22,899 nt of DNA from Perkinsus olseni. Lineage: Eukaryota > Perkinsozoa > Perkinsida > Perkinsidae. Positions 6,844-15,070 of the stretch are shown piece after piece. Both the position numbers and the translations under genes were made by a program. Numbering within the stretch: position 1 is the first letter of the stretch; each line of letters opens with the position of its first letter. The stretch is from the NCBI GenBank assembly GCA_013115135.1, contig JABANP010000682.1, forward strand, positions 1-22,899. The letters are read 5' to 3'. The notes beneath the pieces are model-generated. The model did no database searches, had not been told where the DNA came from, and worked only from the letters and a program-made list of their open reading frames with translations.

Positions 6844-8163
6844 TGTATCAAAACGATGGTTATTATGATGCTATCCACTCCTACCTTGAGGATGGTCGTA
6901 TCACTGAAGGTATGCATCCGACCAGACTCAAACGGCAAGCCTCCACCTTCGAGTTGGACGGTGATGGTAGGCACTTCAAGATCGTACGTCAACGGGCGGA
7001 TTGAACTTCGGTCCGTCAGACTCGGGAGGTCAGAGGGTCATCTCTAGCCACTCTCGGGACCTCATCCATGGGATCATCATCGCACGTCATCTGGAATGGC
7101 ACCACCTAGATCCTCAGAGGCTTACTATTCGTCTTCGGACCATTTTTGTTGGCCTTGACAACGTCGGACTGTGTATAGAGCGCTCAAGGAATGTATTCCA
7201 TGCCTCAAGAGCAATGCGGCCAGACAGTTTAACTCTAGTGCTCGCTTTCACCACGTAGCTGATCTACGCTCGGAACAAGTTTAGGCATGTGATATCTACT
7301 TACCCCATGTCAAGGTGGACGATGCTAGCTCCGACCGTATTGTGGCTACGCTCGTCATGACTGACTTGGCATCGCGGCTTTGTCGCTTCCATATAAAGGG
7401 GCTATATCCCCTATATAACCTTTATATGGAAGCGACAACCTGGATCTCCTCTACCTGGATGTCCTTCACACCGTGCGGATCACCGATAATACCAAGGTGG
7501 TCGTCTCGTTTCTTACTGTTTGACGGTGTCGTGATAAGTCTATTTCACAACTGGCGTGTCCGGTTTATGCTCCTAATCTTGCCGATTGGGAGCGCTCCCA
7601 CAGGGAGCTTAGCCCACGCCCGAGGGCTTGTCTGCTAGACCCTGATATTGCCGGTACAAGATTCTGGTTTGATACACTCGTTCGGGTCGTAAATCACTTC
7701 AAAGACGCCCCCTTCACCTCGGCTTGCTGGTTAAGTCCTCCGCTAGTGGCTCATCCACATTATGATATTGTTTCAGCCTTGCTCAGAAGCTAACCACTGT
7801 GAGTCGCTGAGAAAGTTCGTGAAGATGGTAAGAAGGTCTATACGCTGCGTATGCTGGACTACCTCAATCACTGGACTAACTTCAAGGAGGCAAGTAGGGC
7901 GAGAACTTTGGCACATCACGGCCGTCCCTGCGACTTGGTAGTGGGCGACACAGTATTTCACCTTACTGGTCAGTCCTCCAAGCTCGCGACAAGGGTAGCT
8001 GGGCCATTCATGGTGGATGCTATAGACGATAACCACAAAGGCACGGTCATCATTCGAGGAGCGAATCACTCGACCTGCCGCGTCTGGGTATCTAACCTCG
8101 TCAAGGTTCCGCCGCTCACATCCGATAAGGATCGAGCCGCGTCGTCCTCCACTCCGAGGCCAG
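6844..8163 (+). pseudogene. Degenerate Ty3/Gypsy integrase, copy B (5' part)
   Basis: Integrase order can be followed through several frames. 6844-7002: N-terminal extension (YYDAIHSYLEDGRITEGMHP). About 7070-7215: remains of the zinc finger, ending VYRALKECIPCLKSN. About 7287-7380: first core Asp region (CDIYLPHVKV) and LVMTDLASRL. About 7439-7527: RITDN, second core Asp. 7530-7790: WERSHREL, the Glu region, then DTLVRVVNHF. 7851-8163: C-terminal domain (GDTVFHL, RVAGPFMVDAI, VSNLVKV), still in one open frame. Stops and frameshifts separate the pieces. Pre-integrase sequence differs from the element at 3057-4797, so it is another family. The Harbinger transposon interrupts it after 8163; the frame resumes at 10905. 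Confidence 0.75.
7380..7438. repeat. Perfect 20-bp inverted repeat (hairpin)
   Basis: Arm TTGTCGCTTCCATATAAAGG (7380-7399) pairs perfectly with 7419-7438 around a 19-nt loop that itself contains GGGG/CCCC pairing. It sits between the first and second catalytic Asp regions of the copy B integrase, where no such structure is expected. Confidence 0.85.
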
Positions 8164-8343
8164 GAGCCAATTAAAGTGCTAAGCCTTTCCGGGTTCCAAG
8201 TCCACGGCGACAAATCCGGGTTCCACATCCAAGGGTCGGTTTTCCCACCCATGCTCCATTAAAGTGATGCTACTCGGAAAGGTCGACTTTCTGGGCAAAT
8301 TTTCCAAGACGTTTCCCCGGGCGAGGTTTATCGAATTAAAGTA
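8164..8343 (+). promoter_or_regulatory. Left Harbinger end: TIR and three ATTAAAGT motifs
   Basis: ATTAAAGTG at 8170-8178 and 8258-8266 and ATTAAAGTA at 8335-8343, all in the same orientation, 6, 94 and 171 bp from the tip. They mirror the right end. Likely binding sites for the transposase or its Myb-like partner; this role is inferred. Confidence 0.65.
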
Positions 8344-8492
8344 GCAATGTGGAAAATGAGCCCCAGCTTGGAAAAAGTTCGGTGCTTGGAAAACGCAACA
8401 CCGCGCACGCTGCGTGCGGCATGCCTGAAACTCACACAATGTACTTATACTCGACTAATAACATCTGACTACTAACTAATCAGAGGATACCT

Positions 8493-9560
8493 CTACTGCT
8501 CGGAGTTCTCGGATGAGGAGCCGAGACCATCATCATCATCATCATCTATATCGATGTCGGAATCCGGTTCCTCTTCTCTCTCGATGTTGTTGGCAATGAA
8601 GAAGTTGCGCAAGGATACACAAGCTCTAATGGCGTTACTAGTGAGCACCATCGAGTTCTCTCCTGTTAGCCTCGGCCCCCTGATGCGCAAGTCCTTCAGG
8701 CACCTGAATTGGCTCTTCAATACCCCTATGCATCGCTCAACGACACTCCTCGTTCGTCGATGCCTCTCGTTGTACGCCCTCTCTTGAGCAGATAGAACCC
8801 GTCCACCAGCCTTAGACACAGGAGTTTTGAGGAAGTCGCTTGCTCGATATGCGCTGTCGCCAAGTAACACAACGTCACGATTGTCCGGCCGCCATCCAGT
8901 CTCCAACCTTCTACCAAGTGTCGAATTACGGAAAACTCGACTGTCGTGCACTCTCCCACCCCATCTTGTGGTGAGGGAACAGATCTCTAAAGAGCTAGTA
9001 CAAACCACTTGGCAGTTGAGGGAATGAAAATGATGCCGATTGAGGTAGCTGTCTTCTCCCAACTGTGGAGGGTGGACCTTCACGTGAGTTCCGTCCACGC
9101 ATCCCCAGACGTTGACCATCCCCGCGACAGCACGAAAACCATCTATTGAATCTTGTAGAGCTTGACCACTGGGAATTACGATATACCGAGGACAGAGGCG
9201 CTTGACCACCGCTTCTACGAAGCGCCTCACGACCGTACATACTGTAGCCGCTGAGACCCCATGAGCATCGCCAACGGTTTGGTATAGCGAACCGCTCGCT
9301 AGAACCCGCAATCCAATTGCCACTTGTTGATGGATAGATAAAGTGAAACCGACTCTGCGTTGTTGGCCCTCACTGTGACAGAGTTCGGGCCCTAAATCAT
9401 CACATAGCAACTGCAGTTGCGCAGAGCTCAGACGGAACCTTGCTTCGGCAAAACCTACTTGAGGCCCAGACATGTTGCACCTCGGTCTTACGAGGTAAGG
9501 ACGTATGGCTTCGTCGTCGGAGTCGGGCGATGAGTTCGAAAAGACTGTGGAGAAGCTCAT
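8493..9560 (-). CDS. PIF/Harbinger (HARBI1-type) DDE transposase
   Basis: A 355-residue intact frame, about the usual length for HARBI1-like nucleases. It cuts and pastes the element in which it lies, acting in the nucleus. Residues ~70-115 form a helix-turn-helix-like region (FTLSIHQQVAIGLRVLA..GVSAATVCTVVRRF). The DDE_Tnp_4-type core shows D156 (GCVDGTHV), D235 (LLGDSAY) and E275 (RSVVERCIG), with the conserved HDSRVF block at ~205-210. The C-terminus is acidic: an Asp run coded by a CAT trinucleotide repeat at about 8528-8546. The ATG at 9560 is chosen because it precedes the whole domain and faces the partner gene. Such transposases usually need a Myb/SANT-like partner, and that gene is adjacent. 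No break seen. Confidence 0.93.
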   Translation of the reverse strand: MSFSTVFSNSSPDSDDEAIRPYLVRPRCNMSGPQVGFAEARFRLSSAQLQLLCDDLGPELCHSEGQQRRVGFTLSIHQQVAIGLRVLASGSLYQTVGDAHGVSAATVCTVVRRFVEAVVKRLCPRYIVIPSGQALQDSIDGFRAVAGMVNVWGCVDGTHVKVHPPQLGEDSYLNRHHFHSLNCQVVCTSSLEICSLTTRWGGRVHDSRVFRNSTLGRRLETGWRPDNRDVVLLGDSAYRASDFLKTPVSKAGGRVLSAQERAYNERHRRTRSVVERCIGVLKSQFRCLKDLRIRGPRLTGENSMVLTSNAIRACVSLRNFFIANNIEREEEPDSDIDIDDDDDDGLGSSSENSEQ

Positions 9561-9682
9561 AGGTCGGCAATATGAAAGAGAGAGCTACTTCTTCTTCGTA
9601 TGCATAGAGTGGTTCAACGTACGTTGAAGCACCCCCCCCCCCAGTCCCTTGATCCTCCAACTGTGCGTTCCCTGTACCCGCC
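9561..9682. promoter_or_regulatory. Divergent promoter region of the Harbinger genes
   Basis: These 122 bp separate the start codons of transposase and Myb-like protein. They hold a perfect 16-bp palindrome, TTCAACGT/ACGTTGAA (9613-9628), followed by a run of 11 C (9632-9642). A shared promoter with the palindrome as a possible dimer-binding site is inferred. Confidence 0.6.
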
Positions 9683-10519
9683 ATGCCGTACGCCAAGGCC
9701 AAGCAGAGCGCTGTCGCAGCTAAGCGCGCGATTGCCGCGAAAGAGAGAATGCAGTTCTTGCAGCTTATTGAGGCCAACTACACTGAATTAGACGGGAAGT
9801 TTGATTCCGTGCACACCAAAGAGACTCGAGATGAATGTTGGAAGGCTATCGCTGCTACGATCATCGGTGATGGCCTTTCTACTTTGTGGGGACCCTTGAA
9901 AGACGAAGAGATCGAACAGGCTAAAACCGGTGACCCCAAGGTGTTGAGGAAGGTTATCGTTCACTTGAGGGATAATAAATGGAGTGATCTACGTCGTCGC
10001 TATACGAGAAATCGTGATCGGCTAAGCAAGACCGGTGAAGGTGGCGGTGCAGCGGCTCACCTTGGTGAGCAAGATCTACTAGTGGAGCGGATTGTGACCG
10101 GCCCGAATGGAGAAGGCAGGGCAGCGGTGAGTGGCCTCGATGTGTTATCCGACGGTTGCTCCGCAAACGGTGACGCTGTTGATCCTTCTGTGGCTTACGG
10201 TACCTGTAAGAGCTCGCCAAGCAACGCTGTGATCGTTGAGGATGATGCGAAGGATGAGTCTGACAAAGCAGATGGCCCCGAGAGACCTTCGCCGCCAAAC
10301 CTCTCGGTCGACTGCGACAAGGGCATCTTGAAGGAGACGAAAAAGAAACGAGGGAAGAGGGTTACTGCGGGTAATGCCGATGCAAACGATGACCTCAAGG
10401 CCGCGAGAATTGAGTACATCAAGCAAAAAACTAGATTCTACGAGCTGTCTTGCGCTAAGCTCCTTGCCGACTTGGGCCACCATCAGAGGATTGACGAGAG
10501 CACTGAGGGTAGGGGATAA
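9683..10519 (+). CDS. Myb/SANT-like DNA-binding protein of the Harbinger element
   Basis: A 278-residue intact frame from an ATG. Residues ~20-115 have the layout of a Myb/SANT- or MADF-like trihelix domain: FLQLIEANYTELDGKFDSVHTKETRDECWKAI is followed by LRDNKWSDLRRRYTRNRDRL, with tryptophans W53, W69 and W100. A central Asp/Ser/Gly-rich linker lacks clear structure. A likely nuclear localisation signal, KKKRGKR, sits near 220-226, and a helical C-terminal segment (RIEYIKQKTRFYELSCAKLLADL) may mediate dimerisation. In known Harbinger systems this second protein carries the transposase to the nucleus and to the subterminal sites; position and domain suggest the same here. It is divergent to the transposase and inside the inverted repeats. 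Confidence 0.85.
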   Translation: MPYAKAKQSAVAAKRAIAAKERMQFLQLIEANYTELDGKFDSVHTKETRDECWKAIAATIIGDGLSTLWGPLKDEEIEQAKTGDPKVLRKVIVHLRDNKWSDLRRRYTRNRDRLSKTGEGGGAAAHLGEQDLLVERIVTGPNGEGRAAVSGLDVLSDGCSANGDAVDPSVAYGTCKSSPSNAVIVEDDAKDESDKADGPERPSPPNLSVDCDKGILKETKKKRGKRVTAGNADANDDLKAARIEYIKQKTRFYELSCAKLLADLGHHQRIDESTEGRG

Positions 10520-10715
10520 GGTGAGTTAGTTATGAATAACATATCGGTGAGGGAGTAATTGTTGTCTGGGAGCGTGGTCATGCTGATAAGTGTCCGTTTC
10601 TGTTCAATATTCTCGTTGTTTATCGAGTTACGGGTGCACTTGGAAAAAACGGGTTGCGCTTCGGAGTCGCGCGACTGGTGGAAAAATGACCCTCCTCCGG
10701 AACATGGAAATCGCG

Positions 10716-10901
10716 CACTTTAATCCGCACTCGCGTGGAAGTGTTCACTTGGATTGGAAACAGGACCCTGCGCGTGGATCCAAGTACTTGGAGATATCTC
10801 CTGGGACATTGCTGCACTTTAATAGACTTTTTTTCTCCAAGTTTGGAAAGGAATACTTTCCCTCCACTTGGACTTGGAAAAGTGGGCACTTTAATTGGCT
10901 C
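10716..10901 (-). promoter_or_regulatory. Right Harbinger end: TIR and three ATTAAAGTG motifs
   Basis: CACTTTAAT, the complement of ATTAAAGTG, occurs at 10716-10724, 10815-10823 and 10887-10895, that is 177, 78 and 6 bp from the tip, mirroring the left end (171, 94, 6). Confidence 0.65.
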
Positions 10902-10904
10902 CAG

Positions 10905-10996
10905 ATCTGTCTCCTGGTGGTTATGCTTGGACGTTGGATCATCTTCCGCCAGTGCAAGTTATCCCACCACCTAACTATCCGGGCCACAAGCAATGA
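10905..10996 (+). pseudogene. Integrase copy B, 3' tail after the Harbinger insertion
   Basis: Once the transposon and one CAG are discounted, the frame from 7851-8163 continues here for 30 codons (LSPGGYAWTLDHLPPVQV) to TGA at 10994-10996. This makes it the polyprotein C-terminus of the second retroelement and confirms the insertion boundaries. Confidence 0.75.
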
Positions 10997-11699
10997 GAGT
11001 GTCTATTCTCACCTCTTTCGTCATTCGATGCAAGTTAGCAATTGTTGCGCTGCATCTTTTCTGTTGTCATCCGACAAATATGTTATCGTCGTTAAGTCGA
11101 CTCGAGCAGTAGTACCGCTACTGAAGTAGTGAGCTCGTCAAGGTCTCTCCTATCCATTATTCGTCGTCACTCGTTTGTTGTTAGTCTCGCAGCCTCGGCG
11201 GGGAGAATTCAGTGATCCACACTGAAGACACCGTTGAGGAGTAGCAAGATGTCAAGTGGCGTCACATCATTGAGCTTCGTTGCTCTCCATTATCACTATC
11301 AGTTTAGACCACCCGTCTGTGGTATTGTGTTGCGGGAAAGTACCCGCATATCGACACCAGCGCTTCCAACAAGGAATTCGCGCAGATATCGATCAGGTGG
11401 GCGCGCGCTAGATTTAGTGATTAGGACAGAGAATTTAGTGACAGCCGATGTTTGTGCCTGATGATTCTACTGTCTCGTCTCGTCGTTCGTCGTATCTCGG
11501 CCGTATCGCACTTATCATTGCTTTATCGTAGGGGTTCTGTGTTACTCTGTGATGAGTACGACATCGTCTGTATCCGAGGCGTCGTTGGGTCAAGTCAGGA
11601 GCTCGGCGGATAGGGATTGGGAACCACCGTTACACTAACGTCTCCGTTTGAGAGAGATTAGCAATTAAGATTTCTTTCAGTGATTTTGAGAGCTTTCGA
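10997..11699. other. Intergenic; possible remains of a retroelement 3' end
   Basis: No gene recognised. A purine-rich stretch (GGCGGGGAGAA, about 11195-11207) is where a polypurine tract could lie, but no clear LTR start follows it. Confidence 0.35.
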
Positions 11700-12650
11700 A
11701 TGGGCGGGAATCGCTTCTCCTCTGGCTGCGACAGGCTGTTCGTGGATCCTCCCCCCAAGCTATCTCCCTCCCTGAGCAGTCTCCAGGAAAAGTTGAACTT
11801 TGACGGGTTCGTGTCAGCCCCCGGCGGTTTCGGCTACGAATTGGCTGTCGGTGACTGGTTAAGCGAGGCCCGGCATCAGGGTATCGAGACAGAAGTGACG
11901 GCAGTAGTGACCTCGATTGATCAACGCGAGCTTCCGGCAGTTATGCGATACTGTAATTCTGAGGGAACTGCCCTCGGCCTAATAGGAGACGCAAGAGAGC
12001 TCCTGGCCTCTTCTCCAGCACTGAAGGCCTCTGCGGTTAAGCGGTCTTTAATATGCTACTCTATAGCATCAACCACTAGGTCTGTGAACGTTTCCACGGG
12101 CGATGGCGGTGAGCGGCTGCTCAGAGTTGGTATATCTACGCCTGGCAAACTTGTAGCGAGCGCCCTACGGGAACTCGGCCTGCATAACGTAGAAGAAGAA
12201 AAATGCTGCCCGCTGCTGCTCCCACGGGAATGCGTAAGAGAGATTCAAATTGTCACTACGGAGTCCGGAAAGGTCCGTGCTTCCCGTACGAGTCGAGTCT
12301 TCGACTTCGAGCACTTCGTGGCCTCGGGATGCATTATGTTTGGATCATCATCAGAGTCTGGTAGAGGGTACAATATAACCAGCGTTGTATGCGACTTGCT
12401 TTTTGATATCGATAAGTTGAGGCGGAAGGTGATGGGGCCGAGTCTTGATGAGCCGGTTGACGCTCCTAAGCACCGGTCCACCCACGAGTCAACTAATGGA
12501 GCCCTCCGATTCCTTCTATACCAAAGCGATGATGATCCTGACAACGAAATAGGTGGACGCGGCATAAATGCGACGAGCTTCGAGGATGATGAAGAGGTAT
12601 ACATACCAGCTGGCATGCAGTCTGCTGGCTCGGTACACGTCCCGTGTTAG
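11700..12650 (+). CDS. Hypothetical protein, 316 aa, single exon
   Basis: A 316-codon frame from ATG to TAG, too long to be expected by chance at this composition. No family recognised. No signal peptide or membrane segment is evident: the start (MGGNRFSSGCDRLFVDPPPKLSPS) is polar and proline-rich. The middle (residues ~35-250) has the alternating hydrophobic pattern of a folded domain with several cysteines (EEEKCCPLLLPREC, SGCIMFG, VVCDLLFDIDKL). The C-terminal ~65 residues are acidic and probably disordered (SDDDPDNE, FEDDEEVY). It lies between the retroelement relics and the dehydrogenase genes, so it could be a host gene or an unrecognised gag-like protein. An additional exon on either side cannot be excluded. 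Confidence 0.55.
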   Translation: MGGNRFSSGCDRLFVDPPPKLSPSLSSLQEKLNFDGFVSAPGGFGYELAVGDWLSEARHQGIETEVTAVVTSIDQRELPAVMRYCNSEGTALGLIGDARELLASSPALKASAVKRSLICYSIASTTRSVNVSTGDGGERLLRVGISTPGKLVASALRELGLHNVEEEKCCPLLLPRECVREIQIVTTESGKVRASRTSRVFDFEHFVASGCIMFGSSSESGRGYNITSVVCDLLFDIDKLRRKVMGPSLDEPVDAPKHRSTHESTNGALRFLLYQSDDDPDNEIGGRGINATSFEDDEEVYIPAGMQSAGSVHVPC

Positions 12651-15070
12651 TCGGCTGAGGAGTCCTCAGCAACTCTCTAGGCGGTGCGTCGGCGCGTGCC
12701 CCCCCGCGCTTCATGCTGATGCTATACTTCTTGCTATGCTAACATATTCCAGGCACATGCGCGTCATGAGGAGTCATAAATTTAGACTTCTACCTTGGTG
12801 ATTTGCACTAGAGGGTTGTGTTCAGTTCTATGGTATTGACAGAATCAATCCCGGCCTGCAATTTGTAGCTCTGTAGATCCACTTAGCACGTAATTATACA
12901 TCCTTGAAAGATGATTCCCTTCCAGAGCTTGGGGAGATTATACTGTATATGGAACGGCAAAGGTCTCAGCTGGGTAGTATGATTCTCAAAATGGTTTGGT
13001 CTTGCTGTAGGTGAACCGCGTACACCCGAGGATGAAGTTCATCCAATGAACTCAGCGCATTCATCTGCCGCAACGACGTGAGCGATGTTAGTCCTTTCGA
13101 AAGAGCCCGCGCGAGTTGGCGATAGCTGCCTTATTCACTGCTCGCAGATGCTTGCTCCCCCTGGTTATGTTGGAGCCTTCAACTTGGGGGAGTCTGCGCC
13201 ACAGACTCTGCGACAGTCGCAGAGCCTTCGATGGACCTGACTCTTTTAAAGACATCAGTACTTCGATAGGATAATCTGAGAGCACATCGGTTGACATCCA
13301 CGAGGGGACTAGGATAATGGGCCAAAAGCAGCGGACCTTGGGCGTCTCTAGTGGGCCCTACCTCATTTGGGCATAGGTGCGGACAAGTCAAGAGCGTTCA
13401 TACTAATGTGGCTGGAGAGTTGCGACCTGTAGTGCGTACTAGCACTTACATACTGTCGCACTGACGGTTCACAAAAGCTAATCGTGCTGACATACCGAGC
13501 ACTTATTTCCATGACCGCATCTCTTGTGGCTTCGTGCCTGACAGTGAGATCTGATCCATGGGGCACCGCCTCGACTCCCCCTGTGAATGCAGTGCATGGG
13601 GTGTGCGTGACTCACGCAGTGTGAGTTTATAGTCCAACGTCGGATCCGGCGTAGTTACTCTTGCCGATGTGCTCAGTTGGAGACTTTCTGTAGCGTTGAC
13701 ATGCAATGTAATCAGATAAATTGTCGAGGAGCTTTTCTGCGGGGTACACTCAAACAGAGAAGCTTTCTTTCCTCCTAGCAGGATACTCGGAAAATCCGCC
13801 AACGAAGCTGGTTTCTGGAGCGGAACCTGGGTGCTCCTCTATGCGACCCGATACTCCACCACTAGCTCAAGTAATCCTTACGTGTTGGAGATGGGATCCA
13901 AGGCGTCGAAAGAATTCCCGATGTCCGTCGCTTCGCGTGAATGAAAGCAGTGGAATGAAAGATCTCTTGGCCTTCGTCCTCGGACACCATCACAGGTGGC
14001 AACTGAGATAGAACGGGAGTAGCGTTAACGCAACGTAGCGGGCAAGATAGTTAATTCTTGCAAAGACATGAGAAGGTGTCAAATGCGATTGCATGAGGGC
14101 GCTTATGCTTCATTTGAACACGCAGTTCGAGGTGCCAGAAAAACGAAGAGAAAATTCGGGCCTCTACCCTCGAGGTACTGCTGAGCGGCATAGTCGAGGA
14201 AGACGATTTTAGCTACATCCCGGAAGCGCCCGAGGGTTTGCCCGTCGACGATCTTGTGAACGCCATCACTGGATCTGCCCATGAAGAGGCCCACCACCCT
14301 TAGCGTGATGGTTCATTTGAACTATGCAGCAGGAGATGTTCATTTGACGACCTAGAAATCAGTCTCCAAAATCGTCGAACCTCGTTCACAAGTCTTCTAC
14401 CTTGTCGAATATCTTCTCTGAAGAGAATGGCGAATTCGTAATGTTTATACCAGCGATCTTATCCCGCTTCGATAAGAAGTTGCGGAGAAGCTGAGCTGAA
14501 TCGTTGAGGATGCGAAGACGCTGTCTTCCTTGAAGACTCTTCAAGACAGTAGATCAAAGCTGGGATTCCAGACGGCAAAACTCGAGTGTCGTCTTTTCAA
14601 TCAGCAGCCAGTCTCATAACAAAGCCCTAGCAAAGAGAAGGTACCCTGCGTGGCATCTGGAATCGCCGATTGCAACGGTGAAGGCTCCATCACGCTCAAC
14701 ATCTCGAAGGCGCTCATCTGACAAAACAACTCTGCAGATGCGACTACCACCTCCCCCTACTCCTACCAATGACGACTCGACGGTCGAGTTCGGGTTTCGA
14801 TCCTGAGAAAACCCGCAGTGTGGTCGAGTCTCGACCGCACCCAGGGGCTCCGGTGCCTGAGTACGTTCAATTCGCATTTTAGTTCGGCGCGAAATTGTCG
14901 CCTGAAATGTCTTGATGGTGTTCTACAGAGTCTGGCGGAAGTCCAGGAAATTCAAAACGTCAAGTCAGGTGAAGGCACTGAAGGAATCAGCCCCGAGTCC
15001 AACTCGGCCGATCCTTGAAATTGCCACTGCGCCCAGACTGATCAACTCAACCCAATGTATCGTAAAACTA
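12651..15070. other. Long interval without a convincing gene
   Basis: Frames up to about 100 codons occur on both strands, and none shows a family. One minus-strand frame at 14103-14297 (VGLFMGRSSDGVHKIVDGQTLG, then FRDV) faintly recalls the integrase C-terminal region of Ty1/Copia elements. TTCATTTGA occurs three times (about 14109, 14311 and 14333). A small inverted repeat GCGTGA C TCACGC lies near 13605. Confidence 0.4.

Larger units (their letters stand above)
8164..10901. mobile_element. PIF/Harbinger DNA transposon, apparently complete
   Basis: A 2738-bp element bounded by perfect 16-bp terminal inverted repeats, GAGCCAATTAAAGTGC at 8164-8179 and its complement at 10886-10901, flanked by CAG duplications. 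It carries the two genes typical of the superfamily, divergently arranged: a DDE transposase (minus) and a Myb/SANT-like protein (plus), with 122 bp between their start codons. Both frames are intact, so it may be autonomous or recently inserted. It landed in the integrase C-terminal domain of an older retroelement relic. Subterminal ATTAAAGTG motifs are arranged symmetrically in both ends. Confidence 0.93.
8161..10904. repeat. CAG target-site duplication of the Harbinger element
   Basis: CAG at 8161-8163 and CAG at 10902-10904 flank the inverted termini exactly. Three-bp duplications of the CWG or TWA type are characteristic of PIF/Harbinger. Removing the element plus one CAG joins the retroelement frame without a shift: codon G|GA becomes G|AT and stays open to the TGA at 10994. 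Confidence 0.85.

Noticed and set aside
7773..8252. 159-codon minus frame opposite the integrase C-terminal domain
   Set aside because: Shadow of the plus-strand integrase and transposon end; no family features.
14103..14297. Ty1/Copia integrase fragment on the minus strand
   Set aside because: The resemblance is limited to about 25 residues and no neighbouring domain supports it.
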